A stretch of DNA of 64,000 bases from JAIXWP01 sp965247015 (GTDB lineage: Bacteria > Bacteroidota > Bacteroidia > Flavobacteriales_D > Sanyastnellaceae). Position numbers and translations under genes: made by a program. Each line of letters begins with the position of its first letter. The first letter of the stretch is position 1. The notes under the pieces were generated by a model. That model searched no databases. It had not been told where the DNA came from and saw only the letters and a list, made by a program, of their open reading frames with translations. Where the stretch lies: positions 124,001-188,000 of the forward strand of contig CBDFGG010000006.1 in the NCBI GenBank assembly GCA_965247015.1, read 5' to 3'. Below, piece after piece: positions 32,523 to 42,400 of the stretch.

Positions 32523-35500
32523 TCTTCAAGCCTATTTTCTCTGCTAATTTTTCTGCGTTAAAACCGATCCATGTAAAGGTTCGTTTTAGACCGTCCACAA
32601 ACAACACTCCTACCAGGAAGATTGTCATCATCCAAATCACCAAAATATTTGCGGATAGCGTTGTAATCTGTTTTCCAAAAAGTGGTTTGGATGGGGCATA
32701 AAAATGCGCTCCAAAAAGACCTGCATCTACCGGAGTAAGGTAGATTAAATTCTGCTTTTGCACCAATTGGTCTTCATACTCCACTATTTTCTTCAAATCA
32801 TTCTTGTTGGTTACAAAATCCTCCAAACTTTCATTGTAGTGATCATCTTGTAATGCGAGATATTGCTCTCTCATCTCCGGAGTGGCTGTGAGTGCAGATA
32901 TTTGCTTCTCCCTAGCACCATTGGCTGTATTATATGCTCTTATATAAAACTGCTCTAATTCTTGAAGCTTTTGTTCAGCTTCTTGAAGAATAGCGAGTGT
33001 TACTTTTTCTTCATATAAACTTTCTACCGCTGGGAATTTAAACGCTGCATTATGTCTTATTTCCTTATCAAACTCATTTCGAATAATCGTTAAGTTGTAA
33101 GTATAAGCTTCTCCTTTGCCGCCACTCTCAAGTTGTCGCTGTGCTTCAACAATTTTTGTGTTCAGTTCTTTTACCCAATAGTCTTTTTTCCAGCCGCAGT
33201 ATTTTCTTGTTTGATCTGTTTCGAAGAAAATTTTATTGAACTCGTTGTTTCTAAATTGATGCACAGCCATGGCTTCATAGGCCCAACGTGAAGTCATTAC
33301 ATTTCCAATCAGCGGAACACTATTTTGACTTGAAATAGCTGGAAATAATCTATCGAATCTCACAATAACACCACTGAATAAAAGCTGCGGAATAATCAAA
33401 ATAGGAATGATAATGTAGATCACCTTCGCGCTATTGAAAGTTGCAGAGATATTCAATCCTAGAACATTTGCAAAACAGCTGGTACTGAAGAGCACCATCC
33501 AGAACGGTAATAACATTCCCTTTACTTCAAGGATCGAATTACCCACTAAAACAAAAGTCAAACTTTGAATTAGAGAAATGAAAAACATAATTCCAATCTT
33601 CGAAAACAGATAGCTTCCTTTGCTGAGGTGCAGGTATTTCTCTCGTTTTAATATCTTCTGATCTTTGATAATCTCTTCAGCACTGACAGTCAATCCTAAG
33701 AAAAGTGCCACCACAACTGATATGAAAAGATATTGAGGAAAATTGAGGTTCTCTCTTAGAGAATAAACCTCTCCACCACCCTTCACCGTTGGGTAATACT
33801 TGATAAATAAAGAAAGCACAAATGCTAGAACAGGAGCCTCTAGGAAGTTGATGAGCATGTACTGTTTATTTACAATCTTGCTCAACACATCTCTTACTAA
33901 AAACACCTTGAACTGTGTTAATTTACTTGGCAATGCAAAAGAGCTTTCAGGACGATCTTTGAAATCCTCCTCTTTGCTTAAGTGATTTCCAATAATTACG
34001 TTGTAGAAGTTATTCCACTCCTTCGGAGAAATCTTGCGGTGCTCAGTCTCATTACCATATTCATCCACTACCTTGGCTTCGATGATGTTGAAGATTTGCT
34101 CTGGATTTACATTACCACATTGAGGACATTCGCTTTCTGAAAGGTTGACCTGATTGACCAGTCTTTTGAAATAAATAATGCTCTCAACAGGATTGCCATA
34201 ATAGATGGGATAACCGCCATTATCAAGGATAAATAATTTATCAAACATCTTAAAGATGTCGCTTGATGGCTGGTGAATCACCACAAATATTAATTTACCT
34301 CTCAGAGTCAATTCTTTCAAGAGGTCCATGATATTTTCTGAGTCACGGCTGGACAGTCCACTTGTAGGTTCATCTACAAAAAGAACCGATGGCTCACGAA
34401 TGAGCTCGAGCGCGATATTCAGACGTTTTCTTTGTCCACCAGAAATTGTTTTTTCAAGTACTGAACCTACTTTGAGATCCTTGCACTCATACAAACCGAT
34501 AGACTGTAAAGTGTGGGAGACCATGGCCTCCAATTGCTCATCTGTCTTATCATTAAAGCACAGCTTAGCATTGTAGTATAAGTTTTGAAAAACGGTAAGT
34601 TCTTCAATCAATAAATCATCTTGTGCTACGTATCCAAGGATACCAGACACTTCATCTGGTTGGTGGTGAATATCAAGTCCGTTGATGGTTACCTTGCCGT
34701 AGGTCGGAGTATAATTTCCATTGAGGACATTTAAAAGCGTGCTTTTTCCAGCGCCACTTCCTCCCATAATTCCAACAAGATTCCCGCTTTGTTCCTGAAG
34801 ATTGAACTGATGTAACGCTTGTTTTTTGTTACTCGGGAAATAATACGAAACGTTTTCCGCGCGATAAACGGTGCGGTTTCCGCCTTCTAATTTCAAGTAT
34901 TTATGGAGTACATCACTGTAGAAGACAGGATTGATTTTGCTGCCTCGAATATTTGCTCCTTGCGCAAATACATAAGTACGATTTTGAATGATATTTTGGC
35001 TATTCAAGAAAAGTGAATCACTACCGAAATAGCGAACGAAGAATAAGTTTTCTTCTTCTAATCTCAAAAATACCAATTGACCTTTCAGTCCTTCTACAGA
35101 AAGCTTTCCTGCTTCGTTATGAGCATGACCTAACGCTTTTGCAACAAGGAAGGCTTCATCTTCGAAAGTCCCTTCTTCACTAGCTTCAATCAACTCCTTG
35201 ATAAGAGAAAATGTTTTCTTTTCAATATTGAATGCTTCTGCTACGGTTTCAATAAATTCCCATTCCTGTTCACCTTTTTCACTGAATTCAGTGATGAATT
35301 CCAATAATCTTACGACTACGAAGAATTTTTCTTTCTGCTGAAGTTCATCATTGATTTGATCACAAATCCTTAAAACCTTCACAGAAGCGAGAGAGGTACG
35401 CTTCTCTGAAGATTTTCCTTGGTGAAACTTTTCAGCGTACTTCTCATAGTCTTCGAGGTACTTATTGACCAATTCCTTATTCAATTGCTGTCTTAAAAAC

Positions 35501-35589
35501 ACTGCAACAATCTCTCTACCAGAAGCTTTGTTAGCTCCGGCGATAATTGCAAACAGTTGCATTAAGGCACGTAGAATTCCTGCACTCAT
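32503..35589 (-). CDS. TerB-like/ABCG fusion ABC transporter
   Basis: A 1028-residue membrane protein. Residues 1-135 are helical and resemble TerB (ALMQLFAIIAGANKASGREI, then VVRLLEFITEF). A beta-rich part (about 165-235) is followed by an ABC domain with Walker A GGSGAGKST (276-284), TISGGQRKRL and LFVDEPTSGL (403-412) and the H-loop VIHQPSSD. The layout ABC then membrane helices is that of ABCG half-transporters. A short segment ECPQCGN near 490 suggests a metal site. ABC-2 helices span about 580-800, a coiled coil about 820-960, and a last helix near 1000. The cargo is unknown. Confidence 0.88.
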   Translation of the reverse strand: MSAGILRALMQLFAIIAGANKASGREIVAVFLRQQLNKELVNKYLEDYEKYAEKFHQGKSSEKRTSLASVKVLRICDQINDELQQKEKFFVVVRLLEFITEFSEKGEQEWEFIETVAEAFNIEKKTFSLIKELIEASEEGTFEDEAFLVAKALGHAHNEAGKLSVEGLKGQLVFLRLEEENLFFVRYFGSDSLFLNSQNIIQNRTYVFAQGANIRGSKINPVFYSDVLHKYLKLEGGNRTVYRAENVSYYFPSNKKQALHQFNLQEQSGNLVGIMGGSGAGKSTLLNVLNGNYTPTYGKVTINGLDIHHQPDEVSGILGYVAQDDLLIEELTVFQNLYYNAKLCFNDKTDEQLEAMVSHTLQSIGLYECKDLKVGSVLEKTISGGQRKRLNIALELIREPSVLFVDEPTSGLSSRDSENIMDLLKELTLRGKLIFVVIHQPSSDIFKMFDKLFILDNGGYPIYYGNPVESIIYFKRLVNQVNLSESECPQCGNVNPEQIFNIIEAKVVDEYGNETEHRKISPKEWNNFYNVIIGNHLSKEEDFKDRPESSFALPSKLTQFKVFLVRDVLSKIVNKQYMLINFLEAPVLAFVLSLFIKYYPTVKGGGEVYSLRENLNFPQYLFISVVVALFLGLTVSAEEIIKDQKILKREKYLHLSKGSYLFSKIGIMFFISLIQSLTFVLVGNSILEVKGMLLPFWMVLFSTSCFANVLGLNISATFNSAKVIYIIIPILIIPQLLFSGVIVRFDRLFPAISSQNSVPLIGNVMTSRWAYEAMAVHQFRNNEFNKIFFETDQTRKYCGWKKDYWVKELNTKIVEAQRQLESGGKGEAYTYNLTIIRNEFDKEIRHNAAFKFPAVESLYEEKVTLAILQEAEQKLQELEQFYIRAYNTANGAREKQISALTATPEMREQYLALQDDHYNESLEDFVTNKNDLKKIVEYEDQLVQKQNLIYLTPVDAGLFGAHFYAPSKPLFGKQITTLSANILVIWMMTIFLVGVLFVDGLKRTFTWIGFNAEKLAEKIGLKKKMEIN

Positions 35590-35627
35590 AATTTATGAGA
35601 GTAATATTTTTATATATGATTTGATTA

Positions 35628-36038
35628 TTATCTTTTAAATCCAATAATTACAACGGCGCACCCGGAGGATGACCTCGTATTATCCAGATTGGCTTCAATC
35701 GTTACGACCATTGTGTTTTCGATCACAAAATCCCAATAAGGGGTATTGCTAAATTCTCCACTGGTGAACAATAAATTTTTCTCTTGATCATAAATTCGGA
35801 AGATCAAATTTCCATCGTCAGTTCCACTGCAAGCAGCGATTCTGTAAGTATTTCCTCCGAACAAAGTAGTTTTAAATTCAGCTACTTCAGTACCATTGAG
35901 CAATGCTCTGTAGGCTTGACCATCGGTGATATAATTTTTCGTGATGTGTTTTTCACAAATTCCAGCAAGGCTATCACACTGCGAATAACCAAGCGTAGCA
36001 GAAATAACAATCAATAGGCTTAAAATCGACTTTTTCAT
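35628..36038 (-). CDS. Small exported protein of unknown function
   Basis: A 136-residue protein with signal peptide MKKSILSLLIVISATLGYSQ. The mature part begins CDSLAGICEKHI and contains FGGNTYRIAACSGTDDGNLI, then IFRIYDQEKNLLFTSG and SGCAVVIIGF, like a small beta-sandwich with four or five cysteines. Proteins of this shape occur in other Bacteroidota, but I know no function. It lies 38 nt upstream of the ABC transporter gene on the same strand, and the next gene upstream is another exported protein. Confidence 0.75.
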   Translation of the reverse strand: MKKSILSLLIVISATLGYSQCDSLAGICEKHITKNYITDGQAYRALLNGTEVAEFKTTLFGGNTYRIAACSGTDDGNLIFRIYDQEKNLLFTSGEFSNTPYWDFVIENTMVVTIEANLDNTRSSSGCAVVIIGFKR

Positions 36039-36046
36039 TTTGCTAG

Positions 36047-36937
36047 TTATTGAGTAATGATTAGACGAATTGCTTCAATTTTCTCTTTCACTTTTGCAAG
36101 ATCCTCTACAGAAAGCATGACAGTGCTCTTGCTAGTGAAGTATGTTGTCTTTTCTTTTGCATCCGTGATAGGTTTGCCATAGACATACTTGGGAGTGAAG
36201 TTGGTGTAGATCGACTTGAGGTCATTGAGCTGTTTCTGAAGGTCGGTCATGGAAGGATCCGTGAATTTATTCAGAAGTTCACTTAAACTTTCACACGCAT
36301 GCTTTTGCTCACCTACTCTATTTCTAACGTCATCATTAACAGCACCCGCATCCATTGCGAGGTGCAAAGATTCGACCCAACCTCCGAGAAGGACTAAACC
36401 TGCAAGATCAGCTCTTTCATTATTCTTTAAGTAACGATCTGCAGACTGGAAGAATTGGGCACTCAATCGTAGCACGCTATCTCTTTCAGAGATATTATTC
36501 GAAATCCTTGAGACAAGTTTTCCGTCTATATGATCCAAAATTTCTAAGTCACCGGCTGATTTACCCACGGCATCGAAATAATCATTGGCAATCTGCCCTT
36601 GTTGATAGTTTGCGATATATGCTAGGTCTGCGCCATAAACTCCAAGGTTTAAAGCCTTCTTCTGCTCGCTTAGATATTTCTCTCTTTTAGCAAGATCATG
36701 CAGCAATTCTTTCCTGAAAGGCACCTTCGATTGTTCAACTAAAATAGCTAGTTGTGCGGGGCTTGGAATTGAGATGATTTGTCCATCTAATTTGATGGTA
36801 CCTGAACCCGACACGCTGTTGCTATCGAGGAGTGGGACTTTTGAATTGGTATTGGTGGGTTGTTCGCATCCATACTGTGTAAAAAGCATGGCAATTAAAA
36901 CAATCCAAGTACCAATGAATGCTGGGCGGAGCTTCAT
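36047..36937 (-). CDS. Lipoprotein of unknown function
   Basis: A 296-residue lipoprotein. The start at 36937 gives MKLRPAFIGTWIVLIAMLFT followed by QYGCEQ with Cys as likely lipid site; the ATG at 36961 would add eight residues before it. The mature part is mostly helical (LAILVEQSKVPFRKELLHDL and LRLSAQFFQSADRYLKNNER). I recognise no domain. The gene is 8 nt ahead of the 136-residue exported protein gene, with which it is probably transcribed. Confidence 0.75.
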   Translation of the reverse strand: MKLRPAFIGTWIVLIAMLFTQYGCEQPTNTNSKVPLLDSNSVSGSGTIKLDGQIISIPSPAQLAILVEQSKVPFRKELLHDLAKREKYLSEQKKALNLGVYGADLAYIANYQQGQIANDYFDAVGKSAGDLEILDHIDGKLVSRISNNISERDSVLRLSAQFFQSADRYLKNNERADLAGLVLLGGWVESLHLAMDAGAVNDDVRNRVGEQKHACESLSELLNKFTDPSMTDLQKQLNDLKSIYTNFTPKYVYGKPITDAKEKTTYFTSKSTVMLSVEDLAKVKEKIEAIRLIITQ

Positions 36938-37039
36938 AGATATTGATCTTTTATTAATCACTTAGGGTGTTTCTACGGAGGAAGACCTAAAAAGATACAT
37001 TCCTCAAACAAAGTAAAGTGTTTTCAGTGAATCAGCTAT

Positions 37040-37047
37040 TACATTTG
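37040..37047 (+). promoter_or_regulatory. -7 promoter element of ffh-purC
   Basis: TACATTTG matches TAnnTTTG and lies 32 nt before the ffh start. A Shine-Dalgarno-like CAAAGGAG is at 37061-37068. No well-spaced TTG was found upstream. Confidence 0.5.
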
Positions 37048-37078
37048 CACTCCTGTTTATCAAAGGAGCTTTACTGAT

Positions 37079-38416
37079 ATGTTTGAAAATTTAACCGAGA
37101 AATTTGATAGAGCGTTCAAAGTCTTAAAAGGCGAAGGACAGATTACAGAAATCAATGTAGCTGAAACGCTGAAAGAGGTTCGCAGAGCCCTTTTGGACGC
37201 TGACGTTAGCTTTAAAACAGCGAAAGATTTCACGGAACGAGTGAAAGAAACAGCGCTGGGACAGAACGTGTTAACGGCCGTTAGTCCTGGTCAGTTGTTG
37301 ATAAAAATCACTCACGATGAATTGAAAGAGTTGATGGGAGGCAATGCTTCGGACATCAATCTTCAAGGCAATCCGGCGATCATCTTGATGAGCGGTCTTC
37401 AAGGTAGTGGTAAAACCACATTTTCAGGAAAATTAGCCAATTACTTAAAGACTAAAAAAGGAAAGAATCCTCTCCTAGTAGCCTGTGATATCTATCGTCC
37501 TGCGGCGATTGACCAGCTTCACGTAGTAGGAGAATCGATTAACGTTCCTGTATTTAGCCAAAAAGAAAATAAAGATACCGTAAGCATCGCGACTCAAGCT
37601 ATTGCATTTGCAAAGCAAAACGGGCACAACGTCGTAATCATCGATACCGCGGGTCGTCTCGCTATTGATGAGGAAATGATGACGGAGATCGAGAATGTAA
37701 AGAAGGCTATCAATCCTTCTGAAACATTGTTCGTAGTCGACGCGATGACTGGTCAGGATGCTGTGAATACAGCTCGCACCTTTAATGAGCGCTTGAATTT
37801 TGATGGTGTCGTTCTCACAAAATTAGACGGTGATACACGTGGTGGAGCTTCACTATCGATCAAGAGTGAAGTGAATAAGCCTATCAAATTTGTAGGTACC
37901 GGAGAGAAAATGGATGCGCTAGATGTGTTCTATCCAGAACGTATGGCTAGCCGTATCCTAGGGATGGGTGACGTTGTTTCTCTTGTTGAAAAAGCACAAG
38001 AACAATATGACGAAGAACAAGCCAAGCGTCTCGAGAAGCGGATCAAAAAAGATCAGTTCGATTTCAATGACTTCTTAGATCAAATTCAACAGATTAAGAA
38101 GATGGGTAGTGTGAAGGATTTGATGGGAATGCTACCTGGTATGGGAAAGGCTCTAAAGGATGTTGAAATCAGCGATGATGCTTTCAAGCACATTGAAGCG
38201 ATTATTAGATCTATGACTCCCAAAGAACGTGCAGCTCCATCTGTTCTAGATATGAGTAGAAAGAAAAGAATTGCCGCAGGATCGGGAAGATCACTCGATG
38301 AAGTGAATAAGCTTTTGAAGCAATTCGACCAAACCAAGGAAATGATGAAGATGCTGACTAACAAGAGTCAGATGATGAGCATGATGAAAAACATGCGCGG
38401 AATGCGCCCTAGATAA
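37079..38416 (+). CDS. ffh: Signal recognition particle protein Ffh
   Basis: A 445-residue SRP54 GTPase that binds signal sequences of nascent membrane proteins with SRP RNA and docks with FtsY. The N domain (MFENLTEKFDRAFKVLKGEG) leads to the G domain: SGLQGSGKTTFSGKLANYL, DIYRPAAIDQL, DTAGRLAID and TKLDGDTRGGASL. The methionine-rich M domain has MGSVKDLMGMLPGMGK, RKKRIAAGSGRS (RNA binding) and the end MMSMMKNMRGMRPR. purC starts 4 nt later. Confidence 0.97.
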   Translation: MFENLTEKFDRAFKVLKGEGQITEINVAETLKEVRRALLDADVSFKTAKDFTERVKETALGQNVLTAVSPGQLLIKITHDELKELMGGNASDINLQGNPAIILMSGLQGSGKTTFSGKLANYLKTKKGKNPLLVACDIYRPAAIDQLHVVGESINVPVFSQKENKDTVSIATQAIAFAKQNGHNVVIIDTAGRLAIDEEMMTEIENVKKAINPSETLFVVDAMTGQDAVNTARTFNERLNFDGVVLTKLDGDTRGGASLSIKSEVNKPIKFVGTGEKMDALDVFYPERMASRILGMGDVVSLVEKAQEQYDEEQAKRLEKRIKKDQFDFNDFLDQIQQIKKMGSVKDLMGMLPGMGKALKDVEISDDAFKHIEAIIRSMTPKERAAPSVLDMSRKKRIAAGSGRSLDEVNKLLKQFDQTKEMMKMLTNKSQMMSMMKNMRGMRPR

Positions 38417-38420
38417 GATA

Positions 38421-39356
38421 ATGGAAGCAATTTATACGACGGATTTCAATTTCCCGGGACAGCACAATGTATATCATGGCAAAGTGAGGGATGTTTATTC
38501 CATTGGCGAGGAAATCCTCGTCATGGTTGCTACTGATCGCATTTCTGCCTTTGATGTGGTTCTACCCCGCCCTATTCCTTTTAAAGGGCAGGTATTAAAT
38601 CAAATAGCCGCTCATATGTTGGACGCTACTTCAGAGGTAGTACCCAACTGGAAAATATCTTCTCCAGACCCCAACGTAACGATTGGCCAAAGATGTGAGC
38701 CGTTTAAAGTTGAAATGGTGATTCGAGGCTATCTCACAGGACATGCCTGGAGAACTTATAAGAGCGGCCTCAGAACACTCTGTGGAGTACCACTTCCGGA
38801 GGGATTAAAAGAACACGATCGTCTTCCAGAACCTATTATTACACCTACCACTAAGGCGTCAGAAGGACATGATGAGGATATTTCTCGTGAAGAAATTATT
38901 CGTCAAGGAATTGTATCAGAAGAAGACTATGTAATTCTTGAAAAATATACTCGTGCACTCTTTGCTAAGGGCACTGAGCTCGCCGCAGATCGAGGTTTGA
39001 TATTGGTGGACACCAAATATGAATTCGGTAAATCAAATGACAAAGTTGTTTTGATGGACGAAATACATACACCTGATTCCTCTCGCTACTTTTATTCTGA
39101 AGGCTATGAAGAGCGCCAAGCAAACGGAACGGAGCAAAAGCAATTGAGCAAGGAATTCGTTCGTGAGTGGTTGATTGCAAATAATTTTATGGGAAAAGAA
39201 GGACAAACCGTTCCTACGATGTCAGATGAATTCGTGCAACAGGTTTCTGATCGCTATATTGAGTTATTTGAATTGGTAACTGGAAAAAAATTCGTCCCGC
39301 AAGACTACGGCAATGCCCATCACAGAATTGAACAGAATATTTTAAAAGCTTTATAA
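38421..39356 (+). CDS. purC: Phosphoribosylaminoimidazole-succinocarboxamide synthase
   Basis: A 311-residue SAICAR synthase, the purine pathway step that joins aspartate to CAIR with ATP. Motifs: VYHGKVRDVYSIG (ATP loop), ATDRISAFDVVLPRPIPFKG, EMVIRGYLTGHAWRTYKSG, TTKASEGHDEDISREE and LILVDTKYEFG. The length with extra C-terminal helices fits the longer Bacteroidota form. It is translated right behind ffh, an association without an obvious functional reason. Confidence 0.96.
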   Translation: MEAIYTTDFNFPGQHNVYHGKVRDVYSIGEEILVMVATDRISAFDVVLPRPIPFKGQVLNQIAAHMLDATSEVVPNWKISSPDPNVTIGQRCEPFKVEMVIRGYLTGHAWRTYKSGLRTLCGVPLPEGLKEHDRLPEPIITPTTKASEGHDEDISREEIIRQGIVSEEDYVILEKYTRALFAKGTELAADRGLILVDTKYEFGKSNDKVVLMDEIHTPDSSRYFYSEGYEERQANGTEQKQLSKEFVREWLIANNFMGKEGQTVPTMSDEFVQQVSDRYIELFELVTGKKFVPQDYGNAHHRIEQNILKAL

Positions 39357-39359
39357 AAT

Positions 39360-39388
39360 AAAAAACCTCGGAAGTTCCGAGGTTTTTT
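39360..39388. terminator. Bidirectional terminator after purC
   Basis: Arms 39360-39373 and 39375-39388 (AAAAAACCTCGGAA / TTCCGAGGTTTTTT) with a single G in between. It ends ffh-purC and the convergent adhesin gene. Confidence 0.9.
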
Positions 39389-39408
39389 TATGTCTTATTT
39401 GAGTTGGA

Positions 39409-42400
39409 TTATTTTCCACTCAATACTTGAATTGCGCCTTCTCCAGAATAGGACTTACCATCTTTTCCTGTTGCTTCATAGAAGTAGAAATAAGTTCCGT
39501 CATTGAAATCACCTTTTGGAGACCATGTGTCATTTTCATTTTTCAACTCCGCAACGAATTGTCCGTTTCTATCATAGATCATCATTCTGAATTCTCTCAA
39601 GAAGATACCTTGTACTTTATAAACGTCATTTTCTCCGTCACCGTTATTCGTTACGATGTTTGGAATAAGAACACTTGAAATACCGAATATATCTACTGAG
39701 AATGTATTTGTTTCGCTACAGCCATCAAGGAAAGCAGTAACTGTTACATTGAAGATTTGTTCCTCAGTGTACTGAGTGAATACATCTTGACCGGGACTAA
39801 AGCTTTCATCCGTGTCGCCGTTTCCGAAATCCCATTCGAATGAATCAGCATTAGAATTCACATCAAATGCAGCGGTAAACGGTAACATGCCACCGTATGA
39901 CGATCCTGAAGGATTCGGAGTCAACACGTTTCCTGCACCCACATAATATGGATTGATTGTTACATTGATAATTGTAACACCTACAGTTACTTGATCAGAA
40001 CCAGCACATCCGTTAGCGTCTGTTCCACTTACCGTATAAACGGTAGTTGTCGCTGGAGATGCAGTAGTAGTTGAACCGAAAGCAGTAGACAATCCGGCAC
40101 TTGGAGACCACTGATAACTTGTGAGTCCAGTAGCCACTAATTCAACTTCTCCATCTTCACAAATGAATGGGTTGTTATTTAAAATATTTACAACTGGCAA
40201 TGGGTTTACCACCACTGTTACTTGATCAGAGTTTGAACAGTTGTTTGCGTCTGTTCCAGTCACAGTGTATGTGTTCGTTACATTAGGCTGAGCTTGGGTT
40301 GTTGCACTTGTTGGTGAGAATACTCCACCTGTCCAAACATAAGATGCCGCGCCCGTTGCAGTAAGCGTTACAGTAGCTCCTGCACATATTTCCAAATCTG
40401 CACCAGCTGAAACCACTGGTAATGCTACTACATTGACATTAACTGTTTGAGATGCTGAGCATACACCAGTTATGGTGTAGGTTAATGTTTCCGCTCCAAC
40501 ACCAGCTGTACCTGCAGTGAATACACCATTTGGTGTTACACCAACTCCTGACCACACTCCACCAATTGGTGTCGCCGTGATTTGCTCAGGAGCATCATTG
40601 ATACAGATCGGACCAGGGTTAGTGATCGTGATAGCTGGAATACCTGCTACAACAATTGTTGTTTGATCAGAACCCGAACAAGTACCCGTAATTGTGTATG
40701 TAATAGTATTATTACCAACGTTTGCCAAGTTAGGATTGAACAGTCCCGAAGCACTTACTCCAGTTCCTGTCCAAGTACCTCCTGGTGTAACAGCCACTAA
40801 TTGAAAAGAAGCCGCGTCTTCACAAATTGGAGCCACATCAGTAATCGTTGCGTCTACAAACTCACTTACTACTATTGTAAAAGTAGTATTGGCGATGCAA
40901 GGATCATTTGTTTCTAAAGAAATGATATGAGTACCTAGTCCTGCCGTAGTTGGATTGAAAGTACCATTAGCAGCATTTGTGATGCCAGGACCAGACCAAG
41001 TGCCACCTGTCACATTTGATGTGAAATCAAATGGTGTTGAAGTAATACAAACATCTGAAGGGCCTGTAATGTCAGCAATGATATTTGGAGAAACTGTTAC
41101 TTCAATGGATAGATTACCATCACATACGCCAGGAATGGTATAAGAAATAGTGTGTGTTCCAGAACCAGCAACCGTTGGATCAAAAGCCCCTGTTGTTGCA
41201 TCAATAATACCATTTCCGCTCCACTGACCTGTTGTTACTTCATTGGTCAATGCTAGATCCACGATACCATCAATATAGCAGATGTATCCAGGGTCAACAA
41301 TGCTTGTATTTGCAGAAGGAACTACTTCCACATTGTAGGTAGAAGACTCTACACATCCGTTAGTGAAATCATAGTTTACTGTAAATAATCCAGCTCCTGT
41401 TGAAGAAGGATCGAATTCACCCGTATTAGCGTTGACGATGCCTGGACCAGACCATACTCCACCTGCTGGAGTACCGCTAAGAATAACATTACCTCCACCC
41501 TCACAAATTTGACCAGGGTCATTTACAATGGAGGCACCATCTTCAGCTACTGTAATATCGATAGTACCAGTTCCATAACACACGTTAGGAATAAAGTATG
41601 TAACCGTGAAAGTTCCTGCACCGCTGACAGAAGGATCGAAAAGACCTTGAGCAGGATCTACAATTCCGGAACCAGACCAAGTACCACCGGCACTTGGAGC
41701 ATTGAGGTCAACTACAGCACCTGATAAACATAGCGCTCCAGGATCAGTGATGGTGGTATTTGCGCTTGCTTGAAGTGTGATTGAAACTTGAGCAGTTACA
41801 ACACAACCTCCGCTGTTAATAGTGTACGTTAGTGTTTTCACACCTGCTGCTCCAGCAAAGTTTGGGTTCCAAAGTCCAGTCGTCGCATTCGTGATACCAG
41901 GTCCTGTCCACGTACCGCCAGCTGGTGTAGCCGTTAGGTTGATTGCAGGATCTCCGATGCAATATGTTGTAGGAGCGAATGTAATTTCAGGTGTAGATGG
42001 AACTGAGAAAATTCTTTCCTCTGAATCTGAGTTATTTCCTCCACAAGCTGCAGCAGGTCCATTACCAGTGATGGTCAATGTGAATGTTGTATTGACTTGA
42101 GGACCTGGGTTAACAACCGGAGTAAGAGAGGTAGTAGCGTTAGGAATGTTAATCGTTGGACTTGCAGTCCAGATATGTCCATTCGTATATGGAATTGCCG
42201 CGGTTGAGAAAGTAGGAACTGTGAAGACAGAAGCTGATGCTGCAGTGCAGCTATTATCCGCAATCGGAGAATTAAAGCCAGCAGGCGTAGAATAAATAAT
42301 TGATTGAGGATTTCCACAACCGTCTTGTCCCGTAAATGTAATCGTTGCATCTGTGAGTGCGCCTGTATCCGCTCCTACACAGTCATAAATTTGCACTCTC

